64,000 bases of DNA from Parapedobacter flavus (GCF_035818675.1 NZ_JAYKZZ010000015.1:186001-250000); one strand, 5' to 3'. Shown: positions 35,588 through 45,225, counted from the stretch's first letter. Notes: a model not told the origin generated them from the letters alone. Made by a program: numbers and translations.

Positions 35588-36388
35588 ATGAGAATAACTC
35601 CAATCGTTTTCCTCTGCCTACTGCTTACCGTAAGCTGCTCGTCATACGCGCAACTCGAGACGGAGCGCGACCAGCAATCATCCGTTCAGTTAAAGGTCCT
35701 TTCCTATAATTTACGCTTCGGCGAGCTTGCATCGCTGGAAGAACTGGCTGCTTTCATTGCGGCGGAAAAGCCAGATATCGTAGCCTTGCAGGAGGTCGAT
35801 TGCCGTACATACCGCGACCGGGCGCCGGCGCAGAACGGCAAAGATTTCGCCACCGAGCTCGCCTTTCGGACAGGGATGATTCCGGCGTACGGAAAAACCA
35901 TTCCCTATGCGGGAGGGTACTACGGGATTGCCATCTTGTCAAAATACCCATTGGCGAAAGTAGAACGCATTTATTTGCCTAAGACCGCAAACGGCAAGGA
36001 ACAACGGGCCGTATTGGTTGCCGATGTCGAATACCAGGAAGGCAAATACATCACGTTTGCCAGCACCCACCTGGATTATACCAATACCGAAGAACGGCAG
36101 GGGCAGGTAAAAAAGCTGAATGAGGTGTTGTTGGAGAGCAGCTATCCGGTTATCGTGGCCGGTGATTTCAATGCACAGCCCGATGCCGTAGAAATCAGTG
36201 CAGGGATGGGGGATTGGAAAATTGTGTCGAACCTAGAGCCCACCGTGCCGGCCAACAACCCGCGCAATACCATTGATTATATTTTCTGTTACCCCAAAGC
36301 GGGATGGGAGGTGGTTTCTTCCACCACCAATAGGGTGGAGCTTTCCGACCATCTGCCCATTAGTGCGGTTGTTGAATTGAAAAATTAG
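35588..36388 (+). CDS. Secreted endonuclease/exonuclease/phosphatase-fold protein
   Basis: A 266-aa protein of the EEP superfamily (DNase I / exonuclease III / sphingomyelinase / phosphatase fold). The N-terminus MRITPIVFLCLLLTVSCSSYAQ is a signal peptide with a possible lipobox (TVSC). Superfamily motifs in order: LSYNLRFGE, DIVALQEVD (metal-binding Glu), THLDYTN, VAGDFNAQPD (catalytic Asp and Asn), TIDYIF and SDHLPISAV (catalytic Asp-His). The SDHLP ending is general for the superfamily. Whether it cuts nucleic acid or a phosphoester of a lipid or sugar cannot be told. It follows the SusCD operon after a terminator and so may be expressed separately. Confidence 0.85.
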   Translation: MRITPIVFLCLLLTVSCSSYAQLETERDQQSSVQLKVLSYNLRFGELASLEELAAFIAAEKPDIVALQEVDCRTYRDRAPAQNGKDFATELAFRTGMIPAYGKTIPYAGGYYGIAILSKYPLAKVERIYLPKTANGKEQRAVLVADVEYQEGKYITFASTHLDYTNTEERQGQVKKLNEVLLESSYPVIVAGDFNAQPDAVEISAGMGDWKIVSNLEPTVPANNPRNTIDYIFCYPKAGWEVVSSTTNRVELSDHLPISAVVELKN

Positions 36389-36397
36389 GCACTTATA

Positions 36398-36429
36398 TTT
36401 GATAATTACCTGTTTTACCCGTACATTTG
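36398..36429 (+). promoter_or_regulatory. Promoter of rpmH
   Basis: TTTG at 36398-36401 and TACATTTG at 36422-36429 are separated by 20 bases. This is a full match to the Bacteroidota TTTG / TAnnTTTG promoter form and lies 44 bases before the rpmH start. Confidence 0.8.
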
Positions 36430-36472
36430 CGCTTTCATTTTGAGACAACAATAAAAAAAGATATCAAGCGTC

Positions 36473-36631
36473 ATGAAGAGAACATTTCAGCCATCGCAAC
36501 GGAAAAGAAGGAATAAACATGGGTTTAGGGAGCGCATGAGCTCTGCCAATGGCCGTCGTGTATTGACCGCTAGGCGGGCAAAAGGGCGGAAGCGCCTGTC
36601 GGTATCGGACGAAGGCCGCCACAAAGCCTAA
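36473..36631 (+). CDS. rpmH: 50S ribosomal protein L34
   Basis: A 52-aa very basic ribosomal protein, MKRTFQPSQRKRRNKHGFRE through RRVLTARRAKGRKRLSVSDE. The consensus L34 features are all present: the TFQPS start, the HGFR core and the R/K-rich LxARRAKGRxRL end. It lies directly upstream of rnpA, the order found in most bacteria. The gene is short, so it is easily missed by length cut-offs. Confidence 0.97.
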   Translation: MKRTFQPSQRKRRNKHGFRERMSSANGRRVLTARRAKGRKRLSVSDEGRHKA

Positions 36632-36698
36632 GCGTAGACATTGCCGGTGACCGCTCACACCCGGGGCTTTCTGCCGGATAGGGGGTAGGTCATCGATA

Positions 36699-37076
36699 AT
36701 GGAAAGAAAAACATTTTCAAAAGAAGAACGATTGTGTAGCAAAAGGTTGATTGACAGCCTTTTCCACAGTGGTTCTTCTTTTCTTGTTTACCCCTACCGG
36801 GTGGTATTTATGCGGGTTGAAGGCGCCGCAATGGTGCAGGTATTGCTGTCTGTGTCCAAACGCCGTTTCCGGCACGCTGTACAGCGCAACCTCTTGAAAC
36901 GCCGCATGCGCGAAAGCTATCGCTTGCAGAAAGGCGAACGCTTATACCCCACAATGGAAGGTAAACCATATGGCTTGGCTATTGCTATTCAATACGTGGG
37001 CAAAGAGCTGCTGGACTTTTCCTTTATGCGCGACCGGATGGCTGACGTGTTGGAAAAGCTCCACAATGAGGCGTGA
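36699..37076 (+). CDS. rnpA: Ribonuclease P protein component
   Basis: A 125-aa basic protein that assists the RNase P RNA in cutting the 5' leader from pre-tRNAs. The signature is SVSKRRFRHAVQRNLLKRRM, containing the RNR motif RNLLKRRMRE. The N-terminus begins KEERLCSKRLIDSLFHSG. The gene follows rpmH by 67 bases and overlaps yidD by 4 bases (ATGA). Confidence 0.96.
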   Translation: MERKTFSKEERLCSKRLIDSLFHSGSSFLVYPYRVVFMRVEGAAMVQVLLSVSKRRFRHAVQRNLLKRRMRESYRLQKGERLYPTMEGKPYGLAIAIQYVGKELLDFSFMRDRMADVLEKLHNEA

Positions 37077-37330
37077 TGAAGGTGGTACGCTACATCTGGA
37101 ATGACGTGATTAAGGCAGCGATAGCGGGTGTTTTTCTCCTATTGGTGCGCGCATATCAATTGCTGCTCTCACCCATGCTGGGTGCCTCCTGCCGCTACAC
37201 TCCCACCTGTTCGCAATACGCCATTGAAGCCATACGCAAATATGGGCCGTTCAAAGGCGGCTGGTTAGCCATTAGACGGATAACCCGTTGCCACCCCTGG
37301 GGTGGACATGGCCACGATCCTGTGCCGTGA
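37073..37330 (+). CDS. yidD: Membrane protein insertion efficiency factor YidD
   Basis: An 85-aa YidD protein. An N-terminal amphipathic/hydrophobic helix (AAIAGVFLLLVRAYQLLLSP) is followed by the family core MLGASCRYTPTCSQYAIEAI and RRITRCHPWGGHGHDPVP with three conserved cysteines. It supports YidC-dependent insertion of inner-membrane proteins. yidC itself is not in the window. It is coupled to rnpA by a 4-base overlap. Confidence 0.95.
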   Translation: MMKVVRYIWNDVIKAAIAGVFLLLVRAYQLLLSPMLGASCRYTPTCSQYAIEAIRKYGPFKGGWLAIRRITRCHPWGGHGHDPVP

Positions 37331-37377
37331 AAACCGACTAACCAGCACAAATAAAATCGCTAACTTTACCGTTCAGT

Positions 37378-38082
37378 ATGTCCACGCACTATATTTTACA
37401 ACTAGAGACCGGCACCCAGGTGTGTTCCGCGGCCCTATCGGTCAACGGCGAAACAGTAGCGAACATTGATATCGATGAGCCGAATGTCCACGCCTCGCGC
37501 CTCACGCTATTGGTGGAGGAGCTATTGCAGAAAACTGGACTTACATTTGGTGATCTATCGGCCGTGGCCGTCAGCAAGGGTCCCGGGTCTTACACGGGAC
37601 TGCGGATTGGTGTTTCTACCGCTAAGGGGTTGTGTTATGCGACCGATTTGCCACTGATCGGCATCGATACACTGGCCGCAATGGCAACGGGTTTTGCGGC
37701 CGCTCAGGGTGGTAGCGCTGTCGATGCGAATACCCGGCTATGTCCGATGGTCGATGCCCGGCGCATGGAAGTGTACACGGCCGTTTTTGACAGGCAACTG
37801 CAATCGATCAGCCCGACCAGCGCCGTAATCGTAGATTCACAGTCGTTCGCGTACCTTGGTGATAAGCATCGTATCGTCCTCTTTGGAACCGGTGCGGATA
37901 AGCTGACGGAATTGTTTGCGGAAAGCCCATCAATTGAGGTCGTAACCGGTTTCAAAAATTCGGCCAGCCACCTGAGCCGTTTAGCCGATTGTGCCTTTCG
38001 GGAACAACAGTTTGTCGATGTCGCTTATTTCGAGCCCTATTACCTGAAGGACTTCGTGGCTACCCCACCTAAACGGGGCTGA
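37378..38082 (+). CDS. tsaB: tRNA t6A37 biosynthesis protein TsaB
   Basis: A 234-aa ASKHA-fold protein that partners TsaD in making threonylcarbamoyl-adenosine at tRNA position 37. The start reads YILQLETGTQVCSAALSVNG, and the diagnostic motif AVSKGPGSYTGLRIGVSTAK lies near residue 62, followed by LIGIDTLAAMA. Length is normal. A TAACTTTA sequence at 37361-37368 is one base off the -7 consensus, 17 bases before the start. It converges with the OmpH-like gene. Confidence 0.94.
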   Translation: MSTHYILQLETGTQVCSAALSVNGETVANIDIDEPNVHASRLTLLVEELLQKTGLTFGDLSAVAVSKGPGSYTGLRIGVSTAKGLCYATDLPLIGIDTLAAMATGFAAAQGGSAVDANTRLCPMVDARRMEVYTAVFDRQLQSISPTSAVIVDSQSFAYLGDKHRIVLFGTGADKLTELFAESPSIEVVTGFKNSASHLSRLADCAFREQQFVDVAYFEPYYLKDFVATPPKRG

Positions 38083-38103
38083 TCGATCGCGTCGTGGCTT
38101 GTA

Positions 38104-38703
38104 TTATTCTTTCTCTTTGGTGTATTCCGCGTTTAACGCCGTCAACACCTCATCGGTGATTTCGAGGCTTTCATCGGCGTACAATACGCCTGGGCTCGCT
38201 GCCGAATAGGTGAGCACGAATTTATACCCGTTTTCTTTTGCGTGTTTTTTCAGGTAGTCGGTAATCCGTCCATACAGCTTTTCATTTTCAGAAGCTTCCT
38301 CCTGGGCGAAAGAAGTGCTTGCGTTCTGGTTGTGGCGGGCCAGCTCGTCTTGTTTACGGGCAAGGCGCTCCTCCGTGCTCTGCCGGTCGGACGCACTCAT
38401 GGTTGCTGCCTTCTGTTGGTAATCGGCCACCTCACGCTGGAACGCGTTGCTGCGCGACTGGAGGTCGGCCTGCGCCTTCTTCGCTTTCTCCTCTAGCTTG
38501 GTCCTGATGTCTTTGAAATACTCATATTTCTCCAAAAGCGTATCCACGTTGACGTAGACGATTTTTTCTGCGTTTGCCTGTGTAGAATCACCTATAGCTG
38601 AAACGGAAGCCGGTGCTTTACCTTGCTGGTTGCAAGACATTAATCCGGCGATTAAAAAAACGCCAATCCCAGCTTTTGCCATCCATGCGAATGCGTTGTT
38701 CAT
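38104..38703 (-). CDS. OmpH/Skp-family periplasmic lipoprotein
   Basis: A ~199-aa protein. The ATG at 38703 (MNNAFAWMAKAGIGVFLIAG) is chosen because it places the signal peptide at the very N-terminus with a lipobox LMSC; a start at 38730 would add nine polar residues. The mature part has the OmpH core: KIVYVNVDTLLEKYEYFKDI, then a long charged coiled coil (about 70-145) and the end GYKFVLTYSAASPGVLYAD. Skp-like proteins chaperone outer-membrane proteins in the periplasm; lipidated versions are frequent in Bacteroidota. Confidence 0.85.
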   Translation of the reverse strand: MNNAFAWMAKAGIGVFLIAGLMSCNQQGKAPASVSAIGDSTQANAEKIVYVNVDTLLEKYEYFKDIRTKLEEKAKKAQADLQSRSNAFQREVADYQQKAATMSASDRQSTEERLARKQDELARHNQNASTSFAQEEASENEKLYGRITDYLKKHAKENGYKFVLTYSAASPGVLYADESLEITDEVLTALNAEYTKEKE

Positions 38704-38797
38704 AGTCTTTCTAGTTTTCTTTTCAATCAAAGCGCAAACCTAAGATAAAAATTCGATATTTCCGTGCTCCATCCCCGCTTATGTGGTACTTTTTTCG

Positions 38798-38805
38798 TAT
38801 CTTTG
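38798..38805 (+). promoter_or_regulatory. Putative -7 promoter element of gyrB
   Basis: TATCTTTG matches TAnnTTTG fully and lies 22 bases before the gyrB start. A -33 box is not evident. Confidence 0.5.
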
Positions 38806-38827
38806 GGCGACGAATTTAAAAACGATA

Positions 38828-40786
38828 ATGAGCGAAGAAAATAAGCAAAATTCAACGTATTCCGCAGATAATATCCAGGTATTGGAAGGATTGGAGGCCG
38901 TTCGTAAGCGGCCTTCGATGTATATCGGCGATACCGGTGTTAAAGGGCTTCACCATTTGGTATATGAGGTGGTGGATAACTCCATTGACGAAGCCGTAGC
39001 TGGTTACTGCGACGATATCCAGGTCATTATCCATAAAGATAACTCCATCACGGTAGCAGACAACGGCCGGGGGATTCCAACGGGCATCAACAAAAAGGAA
39101 AACAAATCGGCGCTCGAACTGGTGATGACCGTACTGCATGCCGGTGGTAAATTTGATAAGGATACGTACAAAGTGTCTGGCGGTCTCCACGGCGTCGGTG
39201 TTTCCTGTGTGAATGCACTCTCTATTGTATTGACCGCCGAGGTATACCGCGAGGGGAAAGTATTCACCCAAGAGTACCGGCAGGGGAAGCCGCAGTTTGA
39301 CGTCAAAACCATCGGCGAAAGTGATCGTACGGGCACGACAGTTACGTTCCTTCCCGATCCTGTTATTTTCACCACCACCACGGTATACAACTACGATACA
39401 TTAGCCAGCCGGTTGCGCGAGTTGGCATTCCTCAACAAGGGAATAACGCTTTCCCTGCTCGACGAGCGTGAGGAATTGGAAGACGGCACGTTGCGGCAGG
39501 AGACATTTTTGTCCGAAGGTGGTTTAAAAGAGTTCGTGCGGTTCCTGGATGGTACGCGCCAGCCGCTCATACCGGAGCCTATCCATGTGGAAGGCATCAA
39601 ACAAGGGATTCCCGTTGAGCTTGCCCTGCAGTATAACGAGACGTATTCCGAAAACGTCCATTCTTACGTCAATAATATCAATACCATAGAAGGCGGTACC
39701 CATGTGGCCGGTTTCCGCCGTGGGCTTACCCGTACCCTGAAAGCGTATGCCGATAAGTCGGGCCTGCTCAAGAACATGAAAGTGGAAATCACCGGCGACG
39801 ATTTCCGAGAGGGGCTCACAGCCGTCATTTCGGTCAAAGTGGCCGAGCCGCAGTTCGAAGGGCAGACCAAAACCAAACTGGGCAATAGTGAAGTGATGGG
39901 CGCGGTGGATGTTGCTGTGGGGGAAATCCTGAACAATTACCTCGAAGAGAATCCGAGAGAAGCCAAAACCATCGTACAGAAAGTCGTTCTGGCAGCGCAG
40001 GCACGAGCTGCTGCCCGCAAAGCCCGCGATCTAGTACAACGCAAGAGCGTGATGGGCGGTAGCGGATTGCCCGGCAAATTGGCCGACTGCTCCAACAACG
40101 ACCCCACCAAATGTGAGATATACCTGGTGGAAGGGGACTCCGCGGGAGGGACGGCCAAACAGGGGCGCGACCGTGAGTTCCAGGCGATATTGCCGCTGCG
40201 CGGTAAAATCCTCAACGTGGAAAAGGCCATGGAGCACAAAATCTACGAAAACGAGGAAATCAAGAACATGTTCACCGCCCTCGGTGTGAGCGTGGGTACC
40301 GAAGACGATGCCAAAGCGCTGAACCTCGACAAACTACGTTACCATCGGGTTATCATCATGACGGATGCCGACGTTGACGGATCACACATCACCACGTTGA
40401 TCCTCACGTTCTACTTCCGATATATGAAAGAACTGATTGAAAACGGATACGTCTATATCGCAACGCCACCGCTTTATCTGGTGAAGAAAGGGAAAGAACA
40501 GCAGTACGCCTGGAATGAGGACCAACGGGATGCGGCCATACAACGCCTCAAAGGCGCTGGTAAGGAAGATAGCGTGCATGTGCAGCGGTACAAAGGTCTT
40601 GGGGAAATGAACGCCGAGCAATTGTGGGATACCACCATGAATCCCGAAACGCGGACCCTGCGGCAGGTAACCATTGAAAACGCCGCGGAATGCGACCGGA
40701 TTTTCTCCATGCTTATGGGCGACGAAGTGGCGCCGCGCCGCGAATTTATCGAACGCAACGCGAAGTATGCGAAGATCGATACCTAG
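38828..40786 (+). CDS. gyrB: DNA gyrase subunit B
   Basis: A 652-aa type IIA topoisomerase ATPase subunit that, with GyrA, introduces negative supercoils. The ATG at 38828 (MSEENKQNSTYSADNIQVLE) is preferred over an upstream in-frame GTG/ATG that would translate the promoter. GHKL ATPase motifs: EGLEAVRKRPSMYIGDTG, EVVDNSIDEAVAGYCDDI, DNGRGIPTGI and GGLHGVGVSCVNALS. TOPRIM motifs: LVEGDSAGGTAKQGRDREFQ and MTDADVDGSHITTLILTFY. The end PRREFIERNAKYAKIDT fits GyrB better than ParE. It is short like most Bacteroidota GyrB, without the E. coli insert. Confidence 0.95.
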   Translation: MSEENKQNSTYSADNIQVLEGLEAVRKRPSMYIGDTGVKGLHHLVYEVVDNSIDEAVAGYCDDIQVIIHKDNSITVADNGRGIPTGINKKENKSALELVMTVLHAGGKFDKDTYKVSGGLHGVGVSCVNALSIVLTAEVYREGKVFTQEYRQGKPQFDVKTIGESDRTGTTVTFLPDPVIFTTTTVYNYDTLASRLRELAFLNKGITLSLLDEREELEDGTLRQETFLSEGGLKEFVRFLDGTRQPLIPEPIHVEGIKQGIPVELALQYNETYSENVHSYVNNINTIEGGTHVAGFRRGLTRTLKAYADKSGLLKNMKVEITGDDFREGLTAVISVKVAEPQFEGQTKTKLGNSEVMGAVDVAVGEILNNYLEENPREAKTIVQKVVLAAQARAAARKARDLVQRKSVMGGSGLPGKLADCSNNDPTKCEIYLVEGDSAGGTAKQGRDREFQAILPLRGKILNVEKAMEHKIYENEEIKNMFTALGVSVGTEDDAKALNLDKLRYHRVIIMTDADVDGSHITTLILTFYFRYMKELIENGYVYIATPPLYLVKKGKEQQYAWNEDQRDAAIQRLKGAGKEDSVHVQRYKGLGEMNAEQLWDTTMNPETRTLRQVTIENAAECDRIFSMLMGDEVAPRREFIERNAKYAKIDT

Positions 40787-40789
40787 CGG

Positions 40790-41677
40790 TTAAAACCCAA
40801 CGGCCACCTTGCTGTACAGGTATTTCTTTTTGTACTCCAGTGGGGTCATGTCGGTTATTTTCTTGAAGTGCCGGTAAAAGTTGGACACGTTATTGAACCC
40901 ACATTCGAAACAGATCACTTCGGTGGGTAGGATATCCTCCACCAGCAACCGGCATGCATGGCTAATGCGTATCTCGATCAGGAAATCATAAAACGTTTTT
41001 TTGGTCATCAGTTTGAAATAACGGCAAAACGAGGTAACGCTGAGGTTGGCAATGGCCGCAATCTCTTCCAGATTGATTTCCTTTTTATAGTTGCTCAACG
41101 TATAAGTGCATACTTTATTAATGCGCACGGCATCCATTTCGTTCGATTTATAGAACGCATGGGCCGAGGCGATCGATTGGTATTCGTCGGTTTCGGCCAT
41201 CGTTTTGAGGATAGACAACAACATAATCAACCGCTCCATCTCCGTGGCCTGGGTAACCTTGTACATCAATTCAACAATCCGTGCACGGGTTCTTCCGGTA
41301 AATTTCATGCCTTTCCGGGCGTTTTCAAATAGTTTAGGCAACAAGTACATCTCGGGTAGGTTCGTGAAATCCCGCCCCATGCAATCGGGAAGAAACTGGA
41401 TGACGATCGCTTCCACTTTTCGCGTGGGGTGGTTTTGGTAATATTCTTCATTAGACTGCCACATATGGGGAAGGTTGCCACCCAGGAGGAGGACTTCCCC
41501 TGCCGAAAAGTTGCCGATATTATCACCGATAAGGCGAACGCCCTTGCCCCGGATAACATGGTGGAGTTCCAATTCCGGATGGTAATGCCAGAGCGATCCG
41601 AAATTGGGTTGGACATCGTGGCGGGCACTGAACGACGCCTGGATTTGGGTAGGTACTTTGTGGAAAAGTGGCTTCAT
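40790..41677 (-). CDS. AraC-family transcriptional regulator of a sugar locus
   Basis: A 295-aa regulator with a cupin-like sensor in the N-terminal ~150 residues (LWHYHPELELHHVIRGKGVR, LGGNLPHMWQSNEEYY) and an AraC double helix-turn-helix at about 190-290 (EINLEEIAAIANLSVTSFCR, then VICFECGFNNVSNFYRHFKK, a strong AraC signature). It is transcribed divergently from the isomerase, kinase and symporter genes with 225 bases between, the usual layout for a local sugar-responsive activator. It converges with gyrB only 3 bases after its stop. Confidence 0.92.
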   Translation of the reverse strand: MKPLFHKVPTQIQASFSARHDVQPNFGSLWHYHPELELHHVIRGKGVRLIGDNIGNFSAGEVLLLGGNLPHMWQSNEEYYQNHPTRKVEAIVIQFLPDCMGRDFTNLPEMYLLPKLFENARKGMKFTGRTRARIVELMYKVTQATEMERLIMLLSILKTMAETDEYQSIASAHAFYKSNEMDAVRINKVCTYTLSNYKKEINLEEIAAIANLSVTSFCRYFKLMTKKTFYDFLIEIRISHACRLLVEDILPTEVICFECGFNNVSNFYRHFKKITDMTPLEYKKKYLYSKVAVGF

Positions 41678-41902
41678 AACGCATAATCAATGTTTTTTCC
41701 TTTGCGGCCGGAAAAAAGGGGTTTATAATTTGCTGTTGGAATGGGAATCTATTATGCCCATTCATAACCTGAGTACTAAAGTATGCAATAGCATTTCGAT
41801 TTCCAAACGAATGATAACATCGTACAATAAGTAGGTAATAACCACCAACAAACCTCGCGCCGTTACCCGCACCTTTGTGCTGTACCCATAGTAAAACCTG
41901 AT

Positions 41903-43522
41903 ATGGATAGAATGGAACATCAAGAAGTTTGGCTGGTAGCGAGTGGCGACCTGCGGCTCGCGGCAAATCAACGTTGCTGGCAGGCGCAGGAAGCGATGGA
42001 AGTGCAGCTTATTGCCGCCATCGAAAGATTAGGAAAGACCGTAAAGCGGGCACATGCTTATGATCTGGAAAAGCAGCATGGTTTTATCGACTCCCAACGC
42101 ATGGGGATGGAGGTATTCAAAACCATACCAACCGATGCCCCATTGATCGTTGCCGAAAGCGTGTGGCAATACACCCATCATGTGCTGGCCGGGCTCACCA
42201 CCCACGGTGGCCCCATCCTCACCGCGGCCAACTGGAGTGGCCAGTGGCCCGGTTTGGTTGGGATGCTCAACCTCAACGGGTCGCTTACCAAAGCTGGCGT
42301 TACTCATAGCACACTGTGGAGTGTCGATTTCAGTGACGATTTTTTCAATGACGGCCTCAAGGAATGGTTGGACAAGGGACGCGTGCAACACGATGTGAGC
42401 CATGTGACCCCATTTAATAAGGTGGAAATCCCTGCCGACGATGAGGGGTCAGGCCGGGCTTTTGCCCGCCGGATGCGCGATGCAAAGGCCATCATGGGCG
42501 TTTTCGACGAAGGGTGCATGGGCATGTATAACGCCATTGTTCCGGATGAACTGCTCCATGCCACTGGTATATTCAAGGAGCGGCTCAGCCAGTCTGCCTT
42601 GTATGCCCGCATGCAATCCGTGGATGATAACGAAGCGGAAGCGGTGTTGGCCTGGTTGCTGGCACGGGGGATGGCGTTTAAGTGGGGCCATAATGAAGAA
42701 ACCGAGCTGACCCGTAGACAAACGCTAGAGCAATGTAAAATGTATATTGCTGCCGTGCGCATCGCGGCCGAATTCGGATGCGATACCATCGGTATCCAGT
42801 ACCAGCAGGGATTGAAGGACCTTACCGTGGCCAGCGACCTGGTAGAAGGTTTGCTCAATAACACGGAACGTCCGCCGGTCTATTCCGAAACCGGACAAGA
42901 ACTATTCGCCGGGACGGCCATTCCACATTTCAATGAGGTCGATGAATGTGCCGGTATCGACGCCCTGGTTACCTACCGGCTTTGGAACGAGCTGGGCATG
43001 ACCGGCGAGAATACACTGCATGATATCCGTTGGGGTGAACATTACAAAGGCGAAGGTATTGACGATTTCGTATGGGTGTTCCTCATTTCGGGCGCTGTTC
43101 CAGCAGCGCATTTCGATGGTGGCTATGCGTCGGCCAGCAGCTGGCGGCAGTCGCCCATGTATTTCAGGCTGGGCGGCGGTACCCTGCGTGGGGTAAGCAA
43201 ACCCGGCCCCATCGTATGGAGCCGTATCTACGTCAAGGGTGGTCAGCTGCATGCCGACTTGGGCATGGGGAGGGCGGTGGCCCTGCCCGAAGCAGAAACC
43301 CAACGACGGTGGCAGTCTACCTCACCCGAATGGCCCATCATGCATGCCGTATTGGATGGGGTAGGGCGCGACCAATTGATGGCCCGCCATCAAGCCAACC
43401 ACATCCATGTCGTGTACGCAGATAGCGAATCGCTGGCACATCGGGCTTGCCGCATCAAGGCAGCCGCGCTTGATGAACTCGGCATGGTTGTCCATCTTTG
43501 TGGAAACGTAAATTTGGACTAA
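41903..43522 (+). CDS. L-fucose/D-arabinose isomerase family protein
   Basis: A 539-aa cytoplasmic enzyme of the FucI/AraA superfamily, which interconverts aldoses and ketoses with Mn2+. Recognisable blocks are VWLVASGDLRLAANQRCWQA, LIVAESVWQYTHHVLAGLTT, TAANWSGQWPGLVGMLNLNG, VFDEGCMGMYNAIVPDELLH and VPAAHFDGGYASASSWRQSP. The C-terminal block ends in MARHQANHIHVVYADSESL. Substrate cannot be fixed from sequence: L-fucose, D-arabinose or a related sugar are possible. The partner kinase next door resembles ribulokinase, which suggests a pentulose intermediate. The stop and the kinase start share one base (TAATG). Confidence 0.82.
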   Translation: MDRMEHQEVWLVASGDLRLAANQRCWQAQEAMEVQLIAAIERLGKTVKRAHAYDLEKQHGFIDSQRMGMEVFKTIPTDAPLIVAESVWQYTHHVLAGLTTHGGPILTAANWSGQWPGLVGMLNLNGSLTKAGVTHSTLWSVDFSDDFFNDGLKEWLDKGRVQHDVSHVTPFNKVEIPADDEGSGRAFARRMRDAKAIMGVFDEGCMGMYNAIVPDELLHATGIFKERLSQSALYARMQSVDDNEAEAVLAWLLARGMAFKWGHNEETELTRRQTLEQCKMYIAAVRIAAEFGCDTIGIQYQQGLKDLTVASDLVEGLLNNTERPPVYSETGQELFAGTAIPHFNEVDECAGIDALVTYRLWNELGMTGENTLHDIRWGEHYKGEGIDDFVWVFLISGAVPAAHFDGGYASASSWRQSPMYFRLGGGTLRGVSKPGPIVWSRIYVKGGQLHADLGMGRAVALPEAETQRRWQSTSPEWPIMHAVLDGVGRDQLMARHQANHIHVVYADSESLAHRACRIKAAALDELGMVVHLCGNVNLD

Positions 43523-45183
43523 TGAATGAAGCCAAGCAGAACTATGTGATTGGGCTCGATTTCGGAACAGACTCCGTACGCGCCCTGTTATTGGATGCGG
43601 CGAACGGTAGGGAAATCAGTAGTGCGGTATCGCATTATCGGCGATGGGCCGAAGGGTTATACTGCGACAACGGCAGGTCACAATTCCGCCAGCATCCGCT
43701 CGACCATATCGACGCCATGGAGACCGTCATCCATAACGTACTTGCCGGTGTTTCGGACGACGTGATTGCAGGTATCCGCGCGCTGTCGGTCGATACGACG
43801 GGTTCCACACCGGTGGCTGTGGACCGTCACGGCACGCCGTTGGCTTTATTGCCTGGATTCGAGAGCAACCCCAATGCCATGTTCCTGTTGTGGAAAGACC
43901 ACACCGCCATCGATGAAGCGGCAGAGATTAACCAGCTGGCCCGTCGTTGGGAAGTAGACTATACCCAGTATTCCGGTGGCAGCTATTCATCCGAGTGGTT
44001 TTGGGCAAAGTTACTCCATGTTGTCCGCCACGACCGCGCTGTAGCGGAAGGCGCCTATTCCTGGTTAGAACATTGTGATTGGATACCGGCGTTGTTATGT
44101 GGCACTACCGACGTGTTGGCGATCAAGCGCAGCCGATGCGCCGCGGGCCACAAGGCGATGTGGCATGCTGAATTTGACGGACTCCCGTCACAAGACTTCC
44201 TCACCGCCCTCGACCCCCGGTTAGAGGGCATCCGCGATCGCCACTTCCATCAAACCTATACCGCGGATGAAGCGGCCGGTGTCATCGCTCCCGAGTGGGC
44301 CGATCGGACCGGCTTGCCTCGCGATATCAAAATCGGCGTGGGTGTGCTCGATGCCCATATGGGCGCTGTAGGGTCCATGATCAAACCTTATGCGTTGGTG
44401 AAAGTCATCGGTACCTCCACCTGTGATATGCTTGTAGCACCGGCGGAACGGCATGCCAACCAGTTGGTAAACGGGATTTGCGGTCAGGTAGACGGCTCCA
44501 TCATACCCGGCATGCTGGGCATGGAAGCCGGGCAGTCGGCGTTTGGCGACCTGTATCAGTGGTTCGCGCGCTTGCTGACCTATCCGCTTACCATTTTGCG
44601 TGATGACTCATCGGGCCCGCACACATTAAATCAGTTTGCAGATCGCCTACTGGTCGCCCTGGACCAACAGGCGGCCGCCCTCCCCGTATCGCTCTCGGAT
44701 GAAGTAGCATTGGATTGGGTGAACGGAAGGCGAACCCCCGACGTTAATCCGACACTTACCGGATGGATTACTGGCATCCGGCTGGGCACCGATGCACCAC
44801 GGTTGTTCAAAGCCTTGGTTGAGGCCACCGCCTTTGGCTCCAAGGCCATTGTCGACCGTTTTGAAGCCGAGGGTATCCCCGTGGAGCAAGTCATCGCCAC
44901 GGGTGGAATCAGCAAAAAATCGCCCTACGTGATGCAAGTTTTGGCCGATGTGTTGGAACGGCCCATCAAGACCGTAAAAACGGAACAAGCCTGTGCATTG
45001 GGCGCTGCCATGTGTGCCGCGGTCGTAGCCGGGGTACATCCGGATATAGACCACGCCCAGCGCACCATGTCGCCCGGATTTGAAGGTGAGTACCACCCTC
45101 ATCCCGAACGTGTACGCGTATACCGTCACCTGTACCGCCGTTATCAGCAACTGGGTGAATTGCAGGGCGGCAATATCGTATAA
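43522..45183 (+). CDS. Ribulokinase-like FGGY carbohydrate kinase
   Basis: A 553-aa FGGY-family kinase closest in pattern to AraB ribulokinase. The ATG at 43522 (MNEAKQNYVIGLDFGTDSVR) is coupled to the isomerase stop; an in-frame start at 43498 would overlap the isomerase more. Motifs: GLDFGTDSVRALLLD (ATP), SVDTTGSTPVAVD, WKDHTAIDEAAEIN, GTSTCDMLVAP and ATGGISKKSPYVMQVLADVL. AraB enzymes phosphorylate L-ribulose, D-ribulose and other ketopentoses. No AraD epimerase or aldolase is in the window, so the pathway must continue elsewhere. Confidence 0.87.
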   Translation: MNEAKQNYVIGLDFGTDSVRALLLDAANGREISSAVSHYRRWAEGLYCDNGRSQFRQHPLDHIDAMETVIHNVLAGVSDDVIAGIRALSVDTTGSTPVAVDRHGTPLALLPGFESNPNAMFLLWKDHTAIDEAAEINQLARRWEVDYTQYSGGSYSSEWFWAKLLHVVRHDRAVAEGAYSWLEHCDWIPALLCGTTDVLAIKRSRCAAGHKAMWHAEFDGLPSQDFLTALDPRLEGIRDRHFHQTYTADEAAGVIAPEWADRTGLPRDIKIGVGVLDAHMGAVGSMIKPYALVKVIGTSTCDMLVAPAERHANQLVNGICGQVDGSIIPGMLGMEAGQSAFGDLYQWFARLLTYPLTILRDDSSGPHTLNQFADRLLVALDQQAAALPVSLSDEVALDWVNGRRTPDVNPTLTGWITGIRLGTDAPRLFKALVEATAFGSKAIVDRFEAEGIPVEQVIATGGISKKSPYVMQVLADVLERPIKTVKTEQACALGAAMCAAVVAGVHPDIDHAQRTMSPGFEGEYHPHPERVRVYRHLYRRYQQLGELQGGNIV

Positions 45184-45225
45184 TGAGCAGCGAAAATAGT
45201 AGAGCGACTTATGCTTTTGAGCCGT

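Noticed and set aside
36398..37330. Chromosomal replication origin next to rpmH-rnpA
   Set aside because: No dnaA gene and no cluster of DnaA boxes was seen; in Bacteroidota the origin is often not at rpmH.
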